A model generated the notes under the pieces. The model was not told the DNA's origin. It searched no databases and saw nothing but the letters and a program-made list of their open reading frames with translations. Positions 4,865 through 5,726 of a stretch of DNA of 5,726 nt are shown piece after piece. A program made the translations under genes and the position numbers. This stretch comes from Kofleriaceae bacterium (GTDB lineage: Bacteria > Myxococcota_A > Polyangia > Haliangiales > Haliangiaceae). Numbering within the stretch: position 1 is the first letter of the stretch; each line of letters begins with the position of its first letter. Where the stretch lies: assembly GCA_024642805.1 (NCBI GenBank), contig JAHEAK010000376.1, positions 1 to 5,726 of the forward strand. The letters are read 5' to 3'.

Positions 4865-5726
4865 CTACGAAAGGCTCTGTCGACGCTGCGCGGCACGCAA
4901 GGCGTCGACGAGCTGCCCCTGGTCGACTGGCTTGGCAATGAAGTCAGCGGCGCCAAGCGACTTGGCTTCCTCGCGGTTGTCCTCGCTCGCTTTGGAGGAA
5001 ATGACGATGGCGGGCAGGTTGGCAAAGCGCTCATCGGCGCGCAATCGGGCCAGCAATTGAAAGCCGGTCTCGCCTGGCATCTCTAGATCGGTGACCAAGA
5101 GCTCGCAGCCCTGTTCGAGAATGCAGTGCCATGCGCTGAGCCCGTCGCTGGCGGTCATGACCTCATAGCCGGCCTTCTGCAGCATGTTGCGCATCGCTTC
5201 GCGAATGGCTTTGGAGTCGTCGACGACAAGGACGCGCTTGGTTACCTGCTCGTCACCGATGGCAGCAAGCTCGGCAACGGGCGTCTCCGTGCGAGCACTG
5301 GCCGGCGGCGAGAGCATCGCGCCGCGGGAACGCGCATTGTGTGGACGGGCAATCGCCACCAGCGCGGCCGGATCCAAAATGAGCTGAACCTTGCCAGAGG
5401 GGCTGATCGTCGCGCCGGCGTAGAGCGGAATGCCGGCCAAGAGCGGACCTAGGTTCTTGACGACGATTTCGCGTGGACCAACGATGCGATCGCAGCTCAG
5501 CGCCAGGCGGGTACCCAGATATTCGATGAGCACGATCGGGCAGCTGCTGGTGTTGTCGGGCATCGGAAAGCCGAGCAGCTCGTGCAGGGGAATGAGCGGC
5601 AGCGAGCGGCCTTCGACGTCTTCGGCGCTGCCAAGGTGTGGCAAGTCGATCGAGCTGTGATCGAGAACGTGGACATTGGGAATGGCAAAGACGTGGCCGC
5701 CAATCTTGAAGAGCAGGGCATTGGTA
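4865..5726 (-). CDS. hybrid CheA-type histidine kinase, C-terminal part (CheW-like domain plus receiver)
   Basis: The frame is open from the right edge (first full codon at 5725) to a TAG at 4867-4865, giving the last 286 residues of a larger protein. Residues 1 to about 127 are a CheW-like P5 domain (LLFKIGGHVFAIPNVHVL at its start). Its end, GPREIVVKNLGPLL followed by GATISPSGKVQLILDPAAL, is much closer to CheA than to CheV or free CheW. A Pro/Ala-rich linker (about 128-160) leads to a complete receiver domain (163-280). That domain has the acidic pair D169-D170, phospho-acceptor D213 in VTDLEMP, S243 at the Thr/Ser switch and K265 in FIAKP. P5 couples the kinase to chemoreceptors and CheW, while an attached receiver may act as output or phosphate sink, as in FrzE and PilL/ChpA-type proteins. 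The TTG at 5646-5644 is internal. Phosphotransfer and kinase domains would lie beyond the window. Confidence 0.88.
   Translation of the reverse strand, partial: TNALLFKIGGHVFAIPNVHVLDHSSIDLPHLGSAEDVEGRSLPLIPLHELLGFPMPDNTSSCPIVLIEYLGTRLALSCDRIVGPREIVVKNLGPLLAGIPLYAGATISPSGKVQLILDPAALVAIARPHNARSRGAMLSPPASARTETPVAELAAIGDEQVTKRVLVVDDSKAIREAMRNMLQKAGYEVMTASDGLSAWHCILEQGCELLVTDLEMPGETGFQLLARLRADERFANLPAIVISSKASEDNREEAKSLGAADFIAKPVDQGQLVDALRAAQRRQSLS
4879..4909. other. inverted repeat inside the 3' end of the kinase gene
   Basis: GTCGACGC at 4879-4886 and GCGTCGAC at 4902-4909 are perfect 8-base inverted copies with a 15-base loop. They lie within the last codons of the kinase gene, just past the rnr stop. 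Neither side is followed by a T-run, so this is not a clear intrinsic terminator. It is the only sizeable hairpin I see near the convergent junction and could act with Rho or as an RNA end stabiliser. Confidence 0.3.

Noticed and set aside
4879..4909. Intrinsic terminator at the convergent junction
   Set aside because: The 8-base stem is perfect, but the loop is long, no T-run follows on either strand, and it lies inside the kinase coding sequence.
4150..5034. Minus-strand frame of 294 codons across the rnr tail
   Set aside because: It overlaps the rnr S1 domain and tail and the end of the kinase gene, has Ala/Leu/Arg low complexity and shows no domain.
5644..5646. TTG as the start codon of the minus-strand receiver gene
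   Set aside because: The frame stays open upstream to the window edge, and the upstream residues complete the beginning of the CheW-like domain, so the TTG is an internal leucine.

Overview
This is a GC-rich bacterial window (roughly 60-65% G+C by eye) with high-GC codon use. Its gene content suggests a deltaproteobacterial or Myxococcota-type organism. Three things point that way: a lipoprotein with an evenly spaced four-cysteine 'C..D.DC..G..C....C' segment followed by PQQ-type propeller blades, a CheA-like kinase with its own C-terminal receiver domain (as in FrzE-type systems), and an RNase R with long low-complexity extensions. The assignment is inference; no rRNA or other phylogenetic marker is present.

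Layout from left to right. Bases 1-174 (minus strand) are the first 58 codons of a DsbA-fold 2-hydroxychromene-2-carboxylate isomerase / kappa-GST-like protein that runs off the left edge. A 142-base divergent intergenic region (175-316) follows. Bases 317-592 (plus) encode a 91-residue protein I cannot assign. Bases 593-871 hold no credible gene but contain degenerate GC-rich tandem repeats with a period near 30 bp. Bases 872-2167 (plus) encode a secreted, probably lipid-anchored eight-bladed PQQ-repeat beta-propeller. After only 23 bases comes rnr (2191-4860), encoding RNase R with all its domains and catalytic aspartates, an extra low-complexity linker and a very basic repeat-rich tail. Four bases after its stop lies the stop of a convergent gene (4865-5726, minus) that runs off the right edge. 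It encodes the C-terminal part of a hybrid chemotaxis-type histidine kinase: a CheW-like P5 domain plus a receiver domain.

Functionally these are mostly independent units. The propeller lipoprotein and RNase R may share a transcript, given their close spacing. The kinase fragment belongs to a chemosensory operon that lies mainly to the right of the window. The isomerase-like gene belongs to a unit reading off to the left. I see no mobile element, CRISPR array, tRNA or rRNA, and no strong case for an undescribed multi-gene system. The less ordinary items are the decayed repeat array at 593-871, the orphan 91-residue protein, the regular 40-residue propeller with a cysteine-bearing insertion, the 9-bp minisatellite inside the rnr tail, and repeated use of the palindrome GCGATCGC.
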